64,000 bases of DNA from DASSNU01 sp035701265 (GCA_035701265.1 DASSNU010000015.1:308481-372480), one strand, 5' to 3'; positions 51,701 to 60,150 are shown, numbered from the stretch's first letter. Numbers and translations: made by a program. Notes: generated by a model from the sequence alone, not told the origin.

Positions 51701-51901
51701 GAGGGAGCGCAGTTCCGCTCCCCGCTCGGCGTGGCGGTGATCGGCGGCGTCATCACCTCCACGTTGCTCACCCTCATCGCGATCCCGACGTTCTACGAGA
51801 TCCTGGATGGATGGCGGAGCGCGGTGGCGCGGCGCTTCGGCTTCCAGCCGAAGCAGATGACGGCGGAGTTGCCGGTGCCGTCCCCGCACGCGGGCGACTG
51901 A
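48746..51901 (+). CDS. RND family multidrug-type efflux permease (AcrB/MexF-like)
   Basis: The protein has 1051 residues, the usual length. Twelve membrane helices form two halves with large periplasmic loops. Helix 4 holds the proton relay AspAsp in AIGILIDDAIVVRENIV; helix 1 starts FAIKRPLITIVLVVALV. Helix 10 region GIVAKNAILLIDFAKWAR carries the Lys essential for proton coupling. The motifs fit the HAE-1 class of multidrug exporters. It is the last gene of the TetR-controlled operon. Earlier in-frame starts in the adaptor gene are excluded because the family starts MVISDFAIKRPL. Substrate is unknown. Confidence 0.93.
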   Translation: MVISDFAIKRPLITIVLVVALVTFGIFALIRLQTDEFPDVEPPYVSVGIVYPGASPDIVESEVLDPVEEQIAAISGVKKVTGSAQDGFALILIEFHFEKPLLEATQDIRDAISEIRSDLPDEMEEPIIRKLNDTDLPIVSLALWSDRLSQAELTRVADPTITRELRSIPGVAEVSVVGKLERELTVEIRPADLQAAGVSVNQVVQALQLQNLAAPVGHVTGSLEERSIRLKGRLESPREFEQLVVAERNGQLIRLGQVARVVDGTEEQRSLALYNGREAVGIDIKKSKGYSTTTVSDAIRARIAAIQSELPEGATLDVVKDAGVRVDAAVMNVEEALLEGALLTVLVVFVFLNSWRSTVITGLALPVSVLASFIAVWAFGFTLNTMSLLGLSLAIGILIDDAIVVRENIVRHVEMGADHYTAAREGTDEIGLAVAATTFSILSVFIPVAFMGGVGGQWFKPFALTMASSVLVSLLVSFSLDPMLSAYWPDRRRHDGKRAWITRKLDRFNAWFNGMAARYKRVIAWALDHRLAIVAIAIGTFVLALSMPKIVIGNTALVGVGFFPEEDRAELNIQLETPPGSSLEYTRIKAEQAARLARAHPEVRYTYATLGGGQSGAVDEGNIYVRMVPKTERHVSAEQFAAELRREVSGLAGVTLAVFTSDFGGGRKQLQYEVRGPDLATITPVANRLLHEVEQVSNAVDVGLSSKGQKPELNVDLDRGLAGSLGITVGQVAQALRPAFAGIDAGDWVDPSGETRDVEVRLAPEARRRAADLRQLPLVVPGPNGPETLPLGQVADVRETLGPAVIDHIDRDLVVIVEANVSGRSTGEVMNDIDARIASMQLPTGVRITKGGDAEAQAEVFGQIFFALGVAVLLMYLILVMQFGSFLDPLAIMLSLPLSLIGVMAALAITGMTINIMSLIGIILLAGIVAKNAILLIDFAKWARERRGLPLREALIEAGAIRLRPILMTTFALIAGMIPVALGRGEGAQFRSPLGVAVIGGVITSTLLTLIAIPTFYEILDGWRSAVARRFGFQPKQMTAELPVPSPHAGD

Positions 51902-52060
51902 TGCCCGCGCCGCGCGGAGCCGGTCACGTCGCGTCGGATCCCACGCCGCGTGAAGCGCAGCGCGGACGTTGCGTGATGGGTGTGTGACCGCCGGCGCCGG
52001 CGAGGGTGCTCGTAGGGGGAGTGCCGGAGATCGCCGAGTGTCGTGCGGCGGTCCCCGCGG

Positions 52061-52303
52061 TCAGGCCGCGGGCTCTTCCTTCAGATCGTTGAAGAAGCCC
52101 CACGTGTAGCCGATCATCGGGATGGCGAAGAAGAACCACCAGGTGATCGCGCCGTAGAGCGGCATGTGGGGGAAGCCCTGCTCGTGCGCGAAGCGCGCGC
52201 CGCTGGCCGTGTAGTGGAAGTAGTAGATCAACCCGCCCAGCAGGGCCAGCATCACCACCCACCAGACGGCGAGCAGGAGGCCGGCGGTCTTGCGGTTTCG
52301 CAT
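52061..52303 (-). CDS. Small two-helix membrane protein
   Basis: This 80-residue protein has two membrane helices (about residues 7-28 and 50-70) with a Trp/Tyr-rich interface (WWFFFAIPMIGYTWGFF). The ATG at 52303 (MRNRKTAGLLLAVWW) has GGAGAG about nine bases upstream. Frame use is consistent with coding on this strand, and the positive-inside rule suits both ends in the cytoplasm. I do not recognise the family and it has no co-transcribed neighbour. Confidence 0.7.
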   Translation of the reverse strand: MRNRKTAGLLLAVWWVVMLALLGGLIYYFHYTASGARFAHEQGFPHMPLYGAITWWFFFAIPMIGYTWGFFNDLKEEPAA

Positions 52304-52460
52304 TCTCGTGTCTCTCCAGCGAACTGGTCCGCGTACGTCCGGCCCAAAAGATAGTCCCACCGGGGCGCGCTGACCAGCGCGGCGCGTCCGGGGCCCGCCG
52401 GAGGTGCCCGGAAGAGAGCGCGCCCTCCAAAGCTGCCGCCGGGGCGTTCACCCACACACA

Positions 52461-52500
52461 CGGGCCGCGCGGGGAGTGTGATGATCCCCCGCGCGGCCCG
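52461..52500. terminator. Strong 14-bp terminator hairpin
   Basis: A perfect 14-bp stem (52461-52474, CGGGCCGCGCGGGG, with 52487-52500) closes a 12-nt loop, 63 bp past the DUF4142 protein stop codon on the minus strand. Confidence 0.65.
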
Positions 52501-52562
52501 TTCACCGCACGCTGCTCTGAGCCCTCACGCGTGTCGAGCGCGCAGGGGCGGGAGCGAGCGCG

Positions 52563-53210
52563 TCAGGTGCGCGTCTTCAGGTTGTCCTGCAGCTGCTTCG
52601 CCCGATCCAGGTGCGACTGGATGGTCGGCGTGGCCTTGTCGATCAGGTCCTTGAGCTGTTGAGCGTCCGCGGCATCCCCGAGCTTCTTCAGCGCGTCCAG
52701 CACCTGCTCGTGAACCACCACCTCATGATTGATGTACGCCGAGTCGAACGCAGCGCCCTTGGCCACGTTGCGCAGCGAGTCCTGGACCGCGCGCTGCTGG
52801 TCGGCCATCTGGGAGTTGGGCGGCGGCGTGGGCGTGATGCTCAACTGCTGCGCGAGCTGACGCCCCTGCTTCTGCAGCGTCGAATGGTCGTTCGTCATGC
52901 GCTGCGCGAACTGGCGGACGGTCGCGTTGGTCGCCTTGTCCGCGGCCAGCCGGCTCGCGTCCACCTCTCCTTGATTCGCCTGGTCGAGGATGGCGAAGAT
53001 GTTCGCATCCGACAACGAATCCATCGACATCGCCGTGGACGTCGACCCCGGTGCGGGCGCCATGGCACCGGCAGCCGCGCTCGTGTCCGCGCCGGCGGAT
53101 GCCAGTGTGTCGTTCCCGTATTCGTTGTTCCCCTTGCACGCTCCCAGCGCCACGCAGACCGCGATGGCGGCCGAGAGACCCGTCATTTTCATGAGCTGTG
53201 GCGACGTCAT
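52563..53210 (-). CDS. DUF4142 domain lipoprotein
   Basis: This 215-residue protein starts MTSPQLMKMTGLSAAIAVCVALGACKGN: a lipoprotein signal with a lipobox at LGAC (cited in part). After a Ser/Ala-rich linker, residues about 70-205 match the DUF4142 helical bundle: SDANIFAILDQANQGEVDASRLAADKATNATVRQFAQRM (in part), then NHEVVVHEQVLDALKK. The fold resembles ferritin-like bundles, but the function is unknown; these proteins often appear in stress-related gene sets. The ATG at 53210 has AGGAGG six bases upstream. Confidence 0.9.
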   Translation of the reverse strand: MTSPQLMKMTGLSAAIAVCVALGACKGNNEYGNDTLASAGADTSAAAGAMAPAPGSTSTAMSMDSLSDANIFAILDQANQGEVDASRLAADKATNATVRQFAQRMTNDHSTLQKQGRQLAQQLSITPTPPPNSQMADQQRAVQDSLRNVAKGAAFDSAYINHEVVVHEQVLDALKKLGDAADAQQLKDLIDKATPTIQSHLDRAKQLQDNLKTRT

Positions 53211-53347
53211 GCTTCCTCCTGGATTGCGGTCGTGGCCGCGCCGGTTCGGCGCGAGCACCGCATCCTGCGCAAAAAGTGTACTGCGGGTATGCGTGCCCCC
53301 CTCTCTCTCCCCCTCCGGGCCCGCCACGTGCCCGGTGCGCAATGCAA

Positions 53348-53373
53348 AGAGGGGGCCGCGCAGGGCCCCCTCT
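53348..53373 (-). terminator. Terminator hairpin after the DUF5117/DUF4953 protease gene
   Basis: A 10-bp stem (AGAGGGGGCC 53348-53357 with GGCCCCCTCT 53364-53373) and a 6-nt loop; on the minus strand it is followed by TTTGCATT. It lies between the protease stop and the DUF4142 start. Confidence 0.65.
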
Positions 53374-53439
53374 CTGGTAATTCAGTACTGAACCTGTGCC
53401 GGGCGCCGGAGCGCCCGGTGTGGTCAAAATGCGACCGGC

Positions 53440-56046
53440 TTACTTCTTGTTCGGCTCCAGGATCTCGTCGATCCGATGCACCGCACCCTGCAGGTGCATC
53501 CGCGTCTCCCGATCGCTGGTCTTCGGAATGGCGCGCTGGATCTCGGACTTGAGCACCACCAACTGCCCGCGCAGCTCGTTCTTCGCATCCTCCGACAACG
53601 GCACCACGCGGAAGAAGCGCGCGAACTGCCGCTGCTGCGCCGTGGGCTCCGGTGGATTGAGCTTGCGCTCGATGAGCGAGAGGTAGTCGAGCTGCAGCGC
53701 ACGACGATACGCGTCGATGTCCGGCCGGGCGCTCGAGAGCTCCGACCAGATGCCGTTCCGCACGTCGTCCAGCATGGCCGGCAGCGTGTAGACGCTGTTC
53801 GCGTTGGACGCCGTGGCCTCGTGCTCGATCAGCCGGTTCATCCGCCCGTCGTCCATCAGGTTGTTCAGCACACGCGTCTGGGCGTTGTTGATCCGGTCGA
53901 TCATTCCGTACGCCTCGATCCGGCTCGAGATCTCCGGCCGGATGAGGTAGGTGGGCGTCTCGAAGACGTTCTCGTTCAGGAAGCGCACCGCGCGCTGCTG
54001 CTCGCTCTTCGAGATCGGCGTGTACACCGCCCCCGGCTGACTCCCCGACTTGTACTGCACCCGGGCGCCACCCACGAGCGTGGCGACGTGGTTGGCTTCG
54101 GTGGCCCACTGTCCCACCGTGCGGTTGTACAGCTCCTCGAGATCGCTGTTGTCTTCCGCAGGGTGGATGGTTGCGCCCTCCAGGTAGCCCATCACACGGC
54201 GGATGTTCTTGAAGCCGAGCGTAGTAGACTGCACCGGATCGGCATCACCCACTGCTTCGTTGAGCGTGCCCGTGCCGCCGTACGCATTGTTGGCGGAGAA
54301 GCGGTACCACGGAATCGTGTCCTGCATCCGCGCCCACCGGTCGAGCGTGGGCAGCTCCGCGTCGGGGGTGGTGGCGTTCGGGATCGGCGTGTACCCCCAC
54401 ATGATCGCGTACTTGTCGTACGGCCCCACGCGCGGAATGAGATCGTGGAGCGCGATGCTGTCTTCCGGCTGCGCCACGTAGTTGAAGCGGGAGTAGTCCA
54501 TGATGCTCGGGCTGTGCCCCATCTTGGCCACCCACGTCCGGCTGCGCACGCTGTCCGCGGGATACTCCGAGCTGCCGATCTGATCGTGCTGCAGCCCGAG
54601 CGTGTGCCCCACTTCGTGCGCCACCACGAACTGCAGCAGCTCGCCCATGAGCGAGTCGGGCATCGGGAGCGTGCGCACGCGCGGATCGAGCGCCGCCGCC
54701 TGGGTGAAGTACCAGGCGCGCTGCAGGTTGAGGATGTTGTGGAAGATGCGCACCGAGCCGTTCAGGATCTCTCCCGTGCGCGGGTCGTGCACGTGCGGGC
54801 CCACGGAGTTCTCGATCGTGGACGGGAGCCAGCGCACCACCGTGTGCCGGATGTCTTCCGCCGACCAGTCGGCGCTGTCGGTCGGCTGGATCCTGGCGAC
54901 GATGGCGTCCTTGAAGCCGGCAGCCTCGAAGGCGGGCTTCCACTCCTCGATCCCCGCGGCCACGTACTTCTTCCACTTGTCGGGGGTGTTCGCGTCCACG
55001 TAGTAGACGATCTGCTTCTTGGGGTAGCAGAGATTCCCCTCGCGCCGGTCCGAGCACTCCAGGCGGTAGCGCGTGATGTAGCGCCGCTCGGCCGAGCGAT
55101 GCTCGTTCGTGCCGAAGTCGATCTGCCGGATGGAGAAGAAGCCCACGCGCTCGTCGTCGCGGCGCGGCATCATCGGATGCTCGGGCAGACGCACGATGCT
55201 CCAGTGCGCGAGCACGCTCTCCGGCGGACGCAGGTTGGCCGGGACGTTCCCGCCTCCCGGACCGCCGCCGCCACCCTGGCCGCCGGCCGGCATCGGCACG
55301 CCCGTCTGCGTGGCTTCCACCTCCACGTTGTCCGGGAAGGCCAGGAAGTTCTCGACGAAGGACCGGCTCGCGTCGATGTTGCCGCGGATGGCCGAGACTT
55401 CCGGGATGGTCGTCGTGAAGAGACGCGTCACGTCGATCACCGCGGCGCTGTCCTTTCCGTACGCCTCCACATTGAATGACGCCACGATGGGCGGATAGTT
55501 GGACTCCGCCACCGCGCGATACACCGGCAGCGAGGTGTCCGCCGTGATCGCGTACGACGGCGAACGCAGGATCACGCGGTCGCCCACCCGGTCCCAGCGA
55601 AGCGTCAGCTCGGCGAACTCGTCACCACCGTACTCGCCGAACCGTCCGCCCCCCGTGGGGTTCGTCGGATCCGACGCCGGCGCGGCGGCGAACCGCCCCA
55701 CCATCAGCATGTCCTTGTCCAGCTCCTTGGCGGGGATCTCGAAGTACAGCTTATCCCCCACACGATGCACGTCGAACATGCCGTGCTTGGAGGTGGCCTC
55801 GGAGGTGATCACCCGGTTGTAGGGACGCGGGCGCGGCGTCTGGGCGCCGCCCCTGCCGCCGAACCCACCAGGGCCGGCCGTGTCCTGTCCCCCCTGCCCG
55901 CCGTTCTGCCCTTGCGCGGGCGCGGCGCCGTTCGGGCGACCGCCACGGCTTGGGGCCGGCGTGGGGGGTGGTGTGGGATGGGCGCAGGCGCCGGCGACCG
56001 CCAGGGCCAGGGCGCCCGCCACGACGGAGAGCGTTCGAGTCTTCAT
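53440..56046 (-). CDS. Secreted zinc metallopeptidase of the DUF5117/DUF4953 type
   Basis: The protein has 868 residues. The lipoprotein-like signal MKTRTLSVVAGALALAVAGACAHP is followed by a Pro/Gly-rich linker (to about residue 75), a DUF5117 region (YFEIPAKELDKDMLMVGRFA), then the zinc-binding metzincin motif HEVGHTLGLQH at 477-487 with MDYSRFNY as a Met-turn-like sequence. Residues 600-868 are a helical C-terminal region. It would cleave peptides or proteins at the cell surface or in the periplasm. The start at 56046 has no clear ribosome binding site; the extension to 56241 is not coding-like. A stem-loop is in its leader. Confidence 0.88.
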   Translation of the reverse strand: MKTRTLSVVAGALALAVAGACAHPTPPPTPAPSRGGRPNGAAPAQGQNGGQGGQDTAGPGGFGGRGGAQTPRPRPYNRVITSEATSKHGMFDVHRVGDKLYFEIPAKELDKDMLMVGRFAAAPASDPTNPTGGGRFGEYGGDEFAELTLRWDRVGDRVILRSPSYAITADTSLPVYRAVAESNYPPIVASFNVEAYGKDSAAVIDVTRLFTTTIPEVSAIRGNIDASRSFVENFLAFPDNVEVEATQTGVPMPAGGQGGGGGPGGGNVPANLRPPESVLAHWSIVRLPEHPMMPRRDDERVGFFSIRQIDFGTNEHRSAERRYITRYRLECSDRREGNLCYPKKQIVYYVDANTPDKWKKYVAAGIEEWKPAFEAAGFKDAIVARIQPTDSADWSAEDIRHTVVRWLPSTIENSVGPHVHDPRTGEILNGSVRIFHNILNLQRAWYFTQAAALDPRVRTLPMPDSLMGELLQFVVAHEVGHTLGLQHDQIGSSEYPADSVRSRTWVAKMGHSPSIMDYSRFNYVAQPEDSIALHDLIPRVGPYDKYAIMWGYTPIPNATTPDAELPTLDRWARMQDTIPWYRFSANNAYGGTGTLNEAVGDADPVQSTTLGFKNIRRVMGYLEGATIHPAEDNSDLEELYNRTVGQWATEANHVATLVGGARVQYKSGSQPGAVYTPISKSEQQRAVRFLNENVFETPTYLIRPEISSRIEAYGMIDRINNAQTRVLNNLMDDGRMNRLIEHEATASNANSVYTLPAMLDDVRNGIWSELSSARPDIDAYRRALQLDYLSLIERKLNPPEPTAQQRQFARFFRVVPLSEDAKNELRGQLVVLKSEIQRAIPKTSDRETRMHLQGAVHRIDEILEPNKK

Positions 56047-56092
56047 GGGCTTGGGAGGAGAGAGAGGGATGAGGGAGACACGATGGAGCTGT

Positions 56093-56116
56093 GCGCCCGG
56101 CGGGAGCGCCGGGCGC
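56093..56116 (-). promoter_or_regulatory. Stem-loop in the protease 5' leader
   Basis: A perfect 10-bp stem (GCGCCCGGCG with CGCCGGGCGC) with a 4-nt loop lies 47 bp upstream of the protease ATG. It could affect translation or message stability; no specific RNA family is recognised. Confidence 0.4.
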
Positions 56117-56255
56117 GGGAGAGGCTTTCTGCACCTAGCTACGCGGGAGCGGGGCAGAACGCTGTGGGGGGACTGTCCCGTTTGTCGCCACATCACCGGA
56201 GCGGATTCGGGAGCCTCAGGATGGCGGACAACACACGGCATAAATTATGGGGCAT

Positions 56256-56284
56256 TTGACGCGACATTAACTGGTGCGTATATT
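56256..56284 (+). promoter_or_regulatory. Sigma-70-type promoter of the Xre/RES toxin-antitoxin operon
   Basis: TTGACG (56256-56261), a 17-bp spacer and TATATT (56279-56284) match the consensus closely, 31 bp upstream of the antitoxin ATG. ACGC...GCGT, an inverted repeat centred in the spacer (56259-56262 and 56275-56280 area), could be the repressor site. Confidence 0.7.
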
Positions 56285-56314
56285 GCGGCGTAACCCCCTT
56301 CGGAAGGATGTGCC

Positions 56315-56674
56315 ATGTCACGCGCAGCGCTCGCCATCGAATACGCCGAGAAGACCGTTGAGTGGGCCCGCGAGGAGCTGGAATTGACGTCAGAGGAAAT
56401 CGCGACCGTCGTCGGGGCGGACCGAAAGACCATCGCTCGCTGGCGCGACGGACGCAGTGCGCCATCCGCAGAGCACCGCCGCCATCTCGAGCGGTTGAAT
56501 CAGCTGCGGTTCCTGCTGGAATCGTCGTTCCGCTCGCCCGATGCCGCACAGCGGTGGCTGCAATCTCCTGCACCGGTGCTCAAGGGAAAGACGCCGCTTT
56601 TCGCGCTGACCGAGGGAGATTTGGATAGCGTCTTGAAGCTCCTTGGTACGCTCGCTGCCGGAGGCCATCGCTGA
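56315..56674 (+). CDS. Xre/MbcA/ParS-type antitoxin
   Basis: The protein has 119 residues. An N-terminal helix-turn-helix (LELTSEEIATVVGADRKTIARWRDGRSAPS, cited in part) is followed by a toxin-binding domain of the DUF2384 kind (FRSPDAAQRWLQSPAPVLKGKTPLFALTEGDLDSVLKLLGTL, in part). It should neutralise the RES toxin encoded 14 bp downstream and repress their shared promoter. The ATG at 56315 has GGAAGGA upstream (56301-56307). Confidence 0.9.
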   Translation: MSRAALAIEYAEKTVEWAREELELTSEEIATVVGADRKTIARWRDGRSAPSAEHRRHLERLNQLRFLLESSFRSPDAAQRWLQSPAPVLKGKTPLFALTEGDLDSVLKLLGTLAAGGHR

Positions 56675-56688
56675 ACTTTGCCGGAGAG

Positions 56689-57162
56689 GTGTGGCGGTAC
56701 GTACCGCGCAATGCACATCCGCTCGATGTCGGCTTCGTGCTCCGGGCCGATGGTCGATGGAACCGCTATGGCGAGTACGGTTGCCTGTACACGTCGCTCT
56801 CCCGGACCGGCGCATTGGCAGAATACGCGAAGCTCCTGACTCACGTCGGAATCCCACCCGCCGATGATGCGCAGCGCGATCTCGTCACCATCCGCGTGCA
56901 CGTGCGTCGCGTCCTGGACTTGTGCACGCCCTCCATTCTCCGCTCGCTGAACATCACGACCGGCGACATCACAGGCGACAACGGGGATTCGCTGGAGCTC
57001 TGTCGCACGCTTGCCGACAACGCGCGCTCGGACGGATACAACGCGATCCTATCGCCCTCCGCTGCAGCCGGCGGGGAGAAGAATCTCAACATCTACATTG
57101 ACGGCGGTGCCCAGGACATTCTGCTCGCGTTGGGATCCATCCGCGAGCCACTGAATTACTGA
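56689..57162 (+). CDS. RES domain toxin (NAD+-depleting)
   Basis: This 157-residue protein starts (GTG) VWRYVPRNAHPLDVGFVLRADGRWNRYGEYGCLYTSLSRTGALAEYAK (part quoted). The Arg, Tyr and Glu of the RES fold are present (RWNR, Y of GCLYTS, E of LAEYAKLL). RES toxins, such as MbcT and Res, break down NAD+ by phosphorolysis or hydrolysis and slow growth. It is the second gene of the operon with the Xre-type antitoxin and is near the family size. The start is not firm: GGAG sits only 3 bases upstream of the GTG, so re-initiation after the antitoxin stop is likely. Confidence 0.9.
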   Translation: MWRYVPRNAHPLDVGFVLRADGRWNRYGEYGCLYTSLSRTGALAEYAKLLTHVGIPPADDAQRDLVTIRVHVRRVLDLCTPSILRSLNITTGDITGDNGDSLELCRTLADNARSDGYNAILSPSAAAGGEKNLNIYIDGGAQDILLALGSIREPLNY

Positions 57163-57167
57163 GCCCC

Positions 57168-59288
57168 TCACCAGATCCGCGGCACCACCTCCGGCGCTCG
57201 GACCATCGGATCCCCCGGCTTGCACCCCCACGCCCTGGCGAACGCCTCCATGTTGGAGAGCGGCCCGTTCACCCGCCACCGCTCCGGAGCGTGCGGGTCC
57301 ACCGTCACCCGGCTGCGGAGCTGCTCCTCGCGCTGGTGCGACCGCCAGCTCTGCGCGTACGCCAGGAAGAAGCGCTGCTCCGGCGTGAAGCCGTCGATGA
57401 GTCCGGGGCGCCCGTTCCGCTCGAGCGCGCGCTGCAGCGCGTCGTACGCGGTGAGCAGCCCGCCGTAGTCGGCGATGTTCTCCCCCAGCGTGAGCTTCCC
57501 GTTCACGTGCAGAGTATCCACCTGGATGTAACCGTCGAACTGCTCCACCATCCGCTGCGCCTGCTCGGTGAAGTGCGCCGAGTCGGCCGGCGTCCACCAG
57601 TCGCGCAGGTTGCCGTCCGCGTCGAAGTGGCGCCCCTCGTCGTCAAAGCCGTGCGTCAGCTCGTGCCCCGCCCAGCTCGCCCCCAGCGAGCCGTAGTTCG
57701 CCGCATCGTCGGCGTTCGCGTCGAACGTCTGCGGCTGCAGCGCGCCCGCAGGGAAGACGATCTCGTTCTTGGAGGGATCGTAGTACGCGTTCACCGTGGG
57801 CGGCGTCATCCCCCACTCGGTGGTGTCCACCGGCTGCCCCGGGCGGCCGGCCACGCGGTCCCACTCGAACGCGCTCGCGCGCATCACGTTGAGCGCGAAC
57901 GGTCCCTCGGCCACCTGCAGCTTCGAGTAGTCGCGCCAGTGCTCCGGGTAGCCGACCTTCTCATGCAGCGCTGCCAGCTTGTGCAGCGCCTGCGCGCGCG
58001 TGGTGTCCGACATCCAGTCCAGCCGCTTCACCCGCTCGCCGAATGCCGCGCGGATGTCGTCGATCACCGCCTTCGCCCGCGCGCGCGCCTCGGGAGGGAA
58101 GGTCCTGCGCACGTACGCCTCGCCCAGCGCCTCGCCGATGAGTCCGTCCGTCACGCGCAGGCATCGCTTCCAGCGCGGGAGGAGCTGCTTGGCGCCGGTG
58201 AAGCGCGACTGGAAAGTGAAGCTCTCCTGCACGAAGGGCGTGCTGAGGAAGGGGGACGCGTCCGCCAGCAGGTGGTAGCGGAGATACGCGCGCCACGCCG
58301 TCATTGGTGTGGTGCGCACCAGCTCGCTCACGCGCGTGAAGAAGGCGGGCATCCCCACGTTGATGCGCGACACGCCCGCCGGCGATCCCATCGCGCGCAG
58401 ATACGTGCGCCACGCGATGGCAGGGGAGAGCTTCTGCAGCGAGTCGATCGGCATCGGGTGATCGGTGGCCGCCGGATCGCGCCGCTCGACGCGCGTGAGC
58501 GAGGCCTTGGCCAGCTCCGTCTCGAGCGCCATCACCTGCCGCGCCTGCGTGCGCGCCGATGCTTCCGGAGCGCCCGCGAGCACGAGCGTGCGCGCGATGT
58601 GCGCCACGTACGCGTCGCGCAGCGAATCGGCGGAGGCACCGGGCCTGGTGTAGTAGTCGCGATCGGGGAGCCCCAGCCCGCCCTGCGAGAACGCCGCCAT
58701 GTAGTGCTCGGCGTCGTGCGCGTCCACGTCGGGGCCGTAGCGGAACATCACCCCCACCCCATTCCGGTGCAGCTCCGCCACCATGTGCATGAGCTGCGTC
58801 TGCGTGCGGACGGAGTCGATCCCCGCCAGCATCGGTGCAAGCGGCTTCACTCCCGCGCGCTCGGCCGCGGTGGAATCCATGCACGACGCGTAGAAGGTGC
58901 CGAGCTTCCGTTCCGTGCTCCCCTGTGGCAGCGAGGCGCGGCGCTGCATCACGTCGTCCAGCACCGAGCGCACCACCAGCTCGTTCTTGTCGCTCATGTC
59001 GCGCCCCACGCCGGTGCTCGAGTACGCCGCCGGGATCGTGTCGTGCGCGAGCCAGGCGCCGTTGGCGAACTGGAAGAAGTCCGTGCATGCGTTGGCGGAG
59101 CGGTCCACGTAGCTCGTGTCGACGACTTTGAGCGGGACGATCGACGCCGGCGTTTGAGCGGCGCTCCCTTGCGCGGCGAGCGGAGCGGGAGAGAGCGCGA
59201 GGAGCGCGAACGCCGCCACGGCGAGCGTGGCAGAAGCACAGGAAGCGAGGGCGCGCCGAGCGTGGGCGAGCGATGATGACGTCTGCAT
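57168..59288 (-). CDS. M13 family (neprilysin/PepO-like) zinc metallopeptidase
   Basis: The protein has 706 residues. A signal peptide (MQTSSSLAHARRALASCASA... to PLAAQG, about residue 41) is followed by the M13 N-terminal domain (CTDFFQFANGAWLAHDTIPA). The zinc site is HELTH at 542-546 with the third ligand Glu in GENIADYGGL (about 603). NAYYDPSKNEIVFPAGAL is the substrate-binding strand and the C-terminus CKPGDPMVRAPEVVPRIW is typical (Trp end). It cleaves small peptides in the periplasm or at the surface. Nothing is co-transcribed with it, and its 3' end meets the RES toxin gene 5 bp away. Confidence 0.94.
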   Translation of the reverse strand: MQTSSSLAHARRALASCASATLAVAAFALLALSPAPLAAQGSAAQTPASIVPLKVVDTSYVDRSANACTDFFQFANGAWLAHDTIPAAYSSTGVGRDMSDKNELVVRSVLDDVMQRRASLPQGSTERKLGTFYASCMDSTAAERAGVKPLAPMLAGIDSVRTQTQLMHMVAELHRNGVGVMFRYGPDVDAHDAEHYMAAFSQGGLGLPDRDYYTRPGASADSLRDAYVAHIARTLVLAGAPEASARTQARQVMALETELAKASLTRVERRDPAATDHPMPIDSLQKLSPAIAWRTYLRAMGSPAGVSRINVGMPAFFTRVSELVRTTPMTAWRAYLRYHLLADASPFLSTPFVQESFTFQSRFTGAKQLLPRWKRCLRVTDGLIGEALGEAYVRRTFPPEARARAKAVIDDIRAAFGERVKRLDWMSDTTRAQALHKLAALHEKVGYPEHWRDYSKLQVAEGPFALNVMRASAFEWDRVAGRPGQPVDTTEWGMTPPTVNAYYDPSKNEIVFPAGALQPQTFDANADDAANYGSLGASWAGHELTHGFDDEGRHFDADGNLRDWWTPADSAHFTEQAQRMVEQFDGYIQVDTLHVNGKLTLGENIADYGGLLTAYDALQRALERNGRPGLIDGFTPEQRFFLAYAQSWRSHQREEQLRSRVTVDPHAPERWRVNGPLSNMEAFARAWGCKPGDPMVRAPEVVPRIW

Positions 59289-59396
59289 GTGGGCGAGATC
59301 GGGGGGGGATGCGAAACCGGCCAGCAGATGAACGCTACTGGCCGGTGGCAGAGGGGTCAACGTGGGGGAGCGGTGGGGCGGCACCGCGCGGGTGTC

Positions 59397-59861
59397 TCAC
59401 CGGCTGGTGGAAGCGATAAGTGCGACCACCTCGCCTGCGCTGCGGATCGTCACCGGGGCTCCCTGGAAGTCGCGCGCGTTCCGGGTGACGAGCGCGTCCG
59501 CGCCGGCCTGCAGACAAGCGGCTACCTGGACGGCGTCCTCGAAGTCGCGCAGGCCGAGTGCGAGCGCACGTTGGAAATCTGCGGCTCGCAGCGGAACGAC
59601 CTCGAGGATGTCGAGCAGATCGCTCACCGCGCTGCCGGCCCGCGTCCGGTCCTTCTCCCGCGCGACGATGTAGTGGACCGTGGTGAGCGAGTGACCACTG
59701 ACGAACCCTCGCACGCGACCGGCCGCGATCAGATCCAGGAGCAGCGTTGCGTCATCGGCCCAGGGTGCACGATCGAGGATGACGTCCAGCAGGACGTTGA
59801 TGTCGAGCAGCACCGCAGCGGGCACCCGTGTTTCAGCAACCTTCCGTACGCGCGGTGGCAC
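59397..59861 (-). CDS. PIN domain toxin (VapC-like)
   Basis: This 154-residue protein has a PIN fold with the acidic active-site residues in VLLDINVLLDVILDR (Asp 20), LRDFEDAVQ (Glu/Asp about 108-109) and TRNARDF (Asp 131). VapC-like toxins are Mg-dependent RNases, usually cutting tRNA or rRNA. The start is the GTG at 59861, four bases after the antitoxin stop; a TTG at 59909 inside the antitoxin gene is less likely. It pairs with the RHH-type antitoxin upstream. Confidence 0.88.
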   Translation of the reverse strand: MPPRVRKVAETRVPAAVLLDINVLLDVILDRAPWADDATLLLDLIAAGRVRGFVSGHSLTTVHYIVAREKDRTRAGSAVSDLLDILEVVPLRAADFQRALALGLRDFEDAVQVAACLQAGADALVTRNARDFQGAPVTIRSAGEVVALIASTSR

Positions 59862-59865
59862 GCGC

Positions 59866-60150
59866 CTACTTTCCGGTGTACTTGCGATAGAGATGCTCGC
59901 GGTAGTCAACGCGACCTACTGTACGCTTCCCCGCGCGAGAGACCGCGATCCCGCGTAGTCGCCGAACCGCCGGCGATCGTGGGCGCGGCGCGCCTCCCAG
60001 CGGAAGGGAACGCAGGAAGTCGCTCACGAGCCGTGACAGATTGGTGCCGTGGAGCTTGCTGTAGCGCTCGCCGCGGGCAATCGCCTCCGGATCGAGGGAC
60101 AGGTTTTTCGGCCGTTTCGTCGATCTGGTCACCGGTGGCTCCATGCGCAT
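59866..60150 (-). CDS. Ribbon-helix-helix antitoxin for the PIN toxin
   Basis: This 94-residue protein starts MRMEPPVTRSTKRPKNLSLDPEAIARGERYSKLHG. The strand-helix-helix pattern NLSLDPEAIARGERYSK-HGTNLSRLVSDFLRSL is that of DUF6364/RHH antitoxins, which bind DNA as dimers. The basic C-terminal half (GIAVSRAGKRTVGRVDYREHLYRKYTGK, in part) would wrap the toxin. It is the first gene of the pair and has palindromic repeats over its start. The alternative start is the ATG at 60144. Confidence 0.82.
   Translation of the reverse strand: MRMEPPVTRSTKRPKNLSLDPEAIARGERYSKLHGTNLSRLVSDFLRSLPLGGAPRPRSPAVRRLRGIAVSRAGKRTVGRVDYREHLYRKYTGK

Noticed and set aside
57291..59276. A 661-codon open frame on the plus strand
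   Set aside because: Antisense to the M13 peptidase, whose motifs are complete on the other strand.
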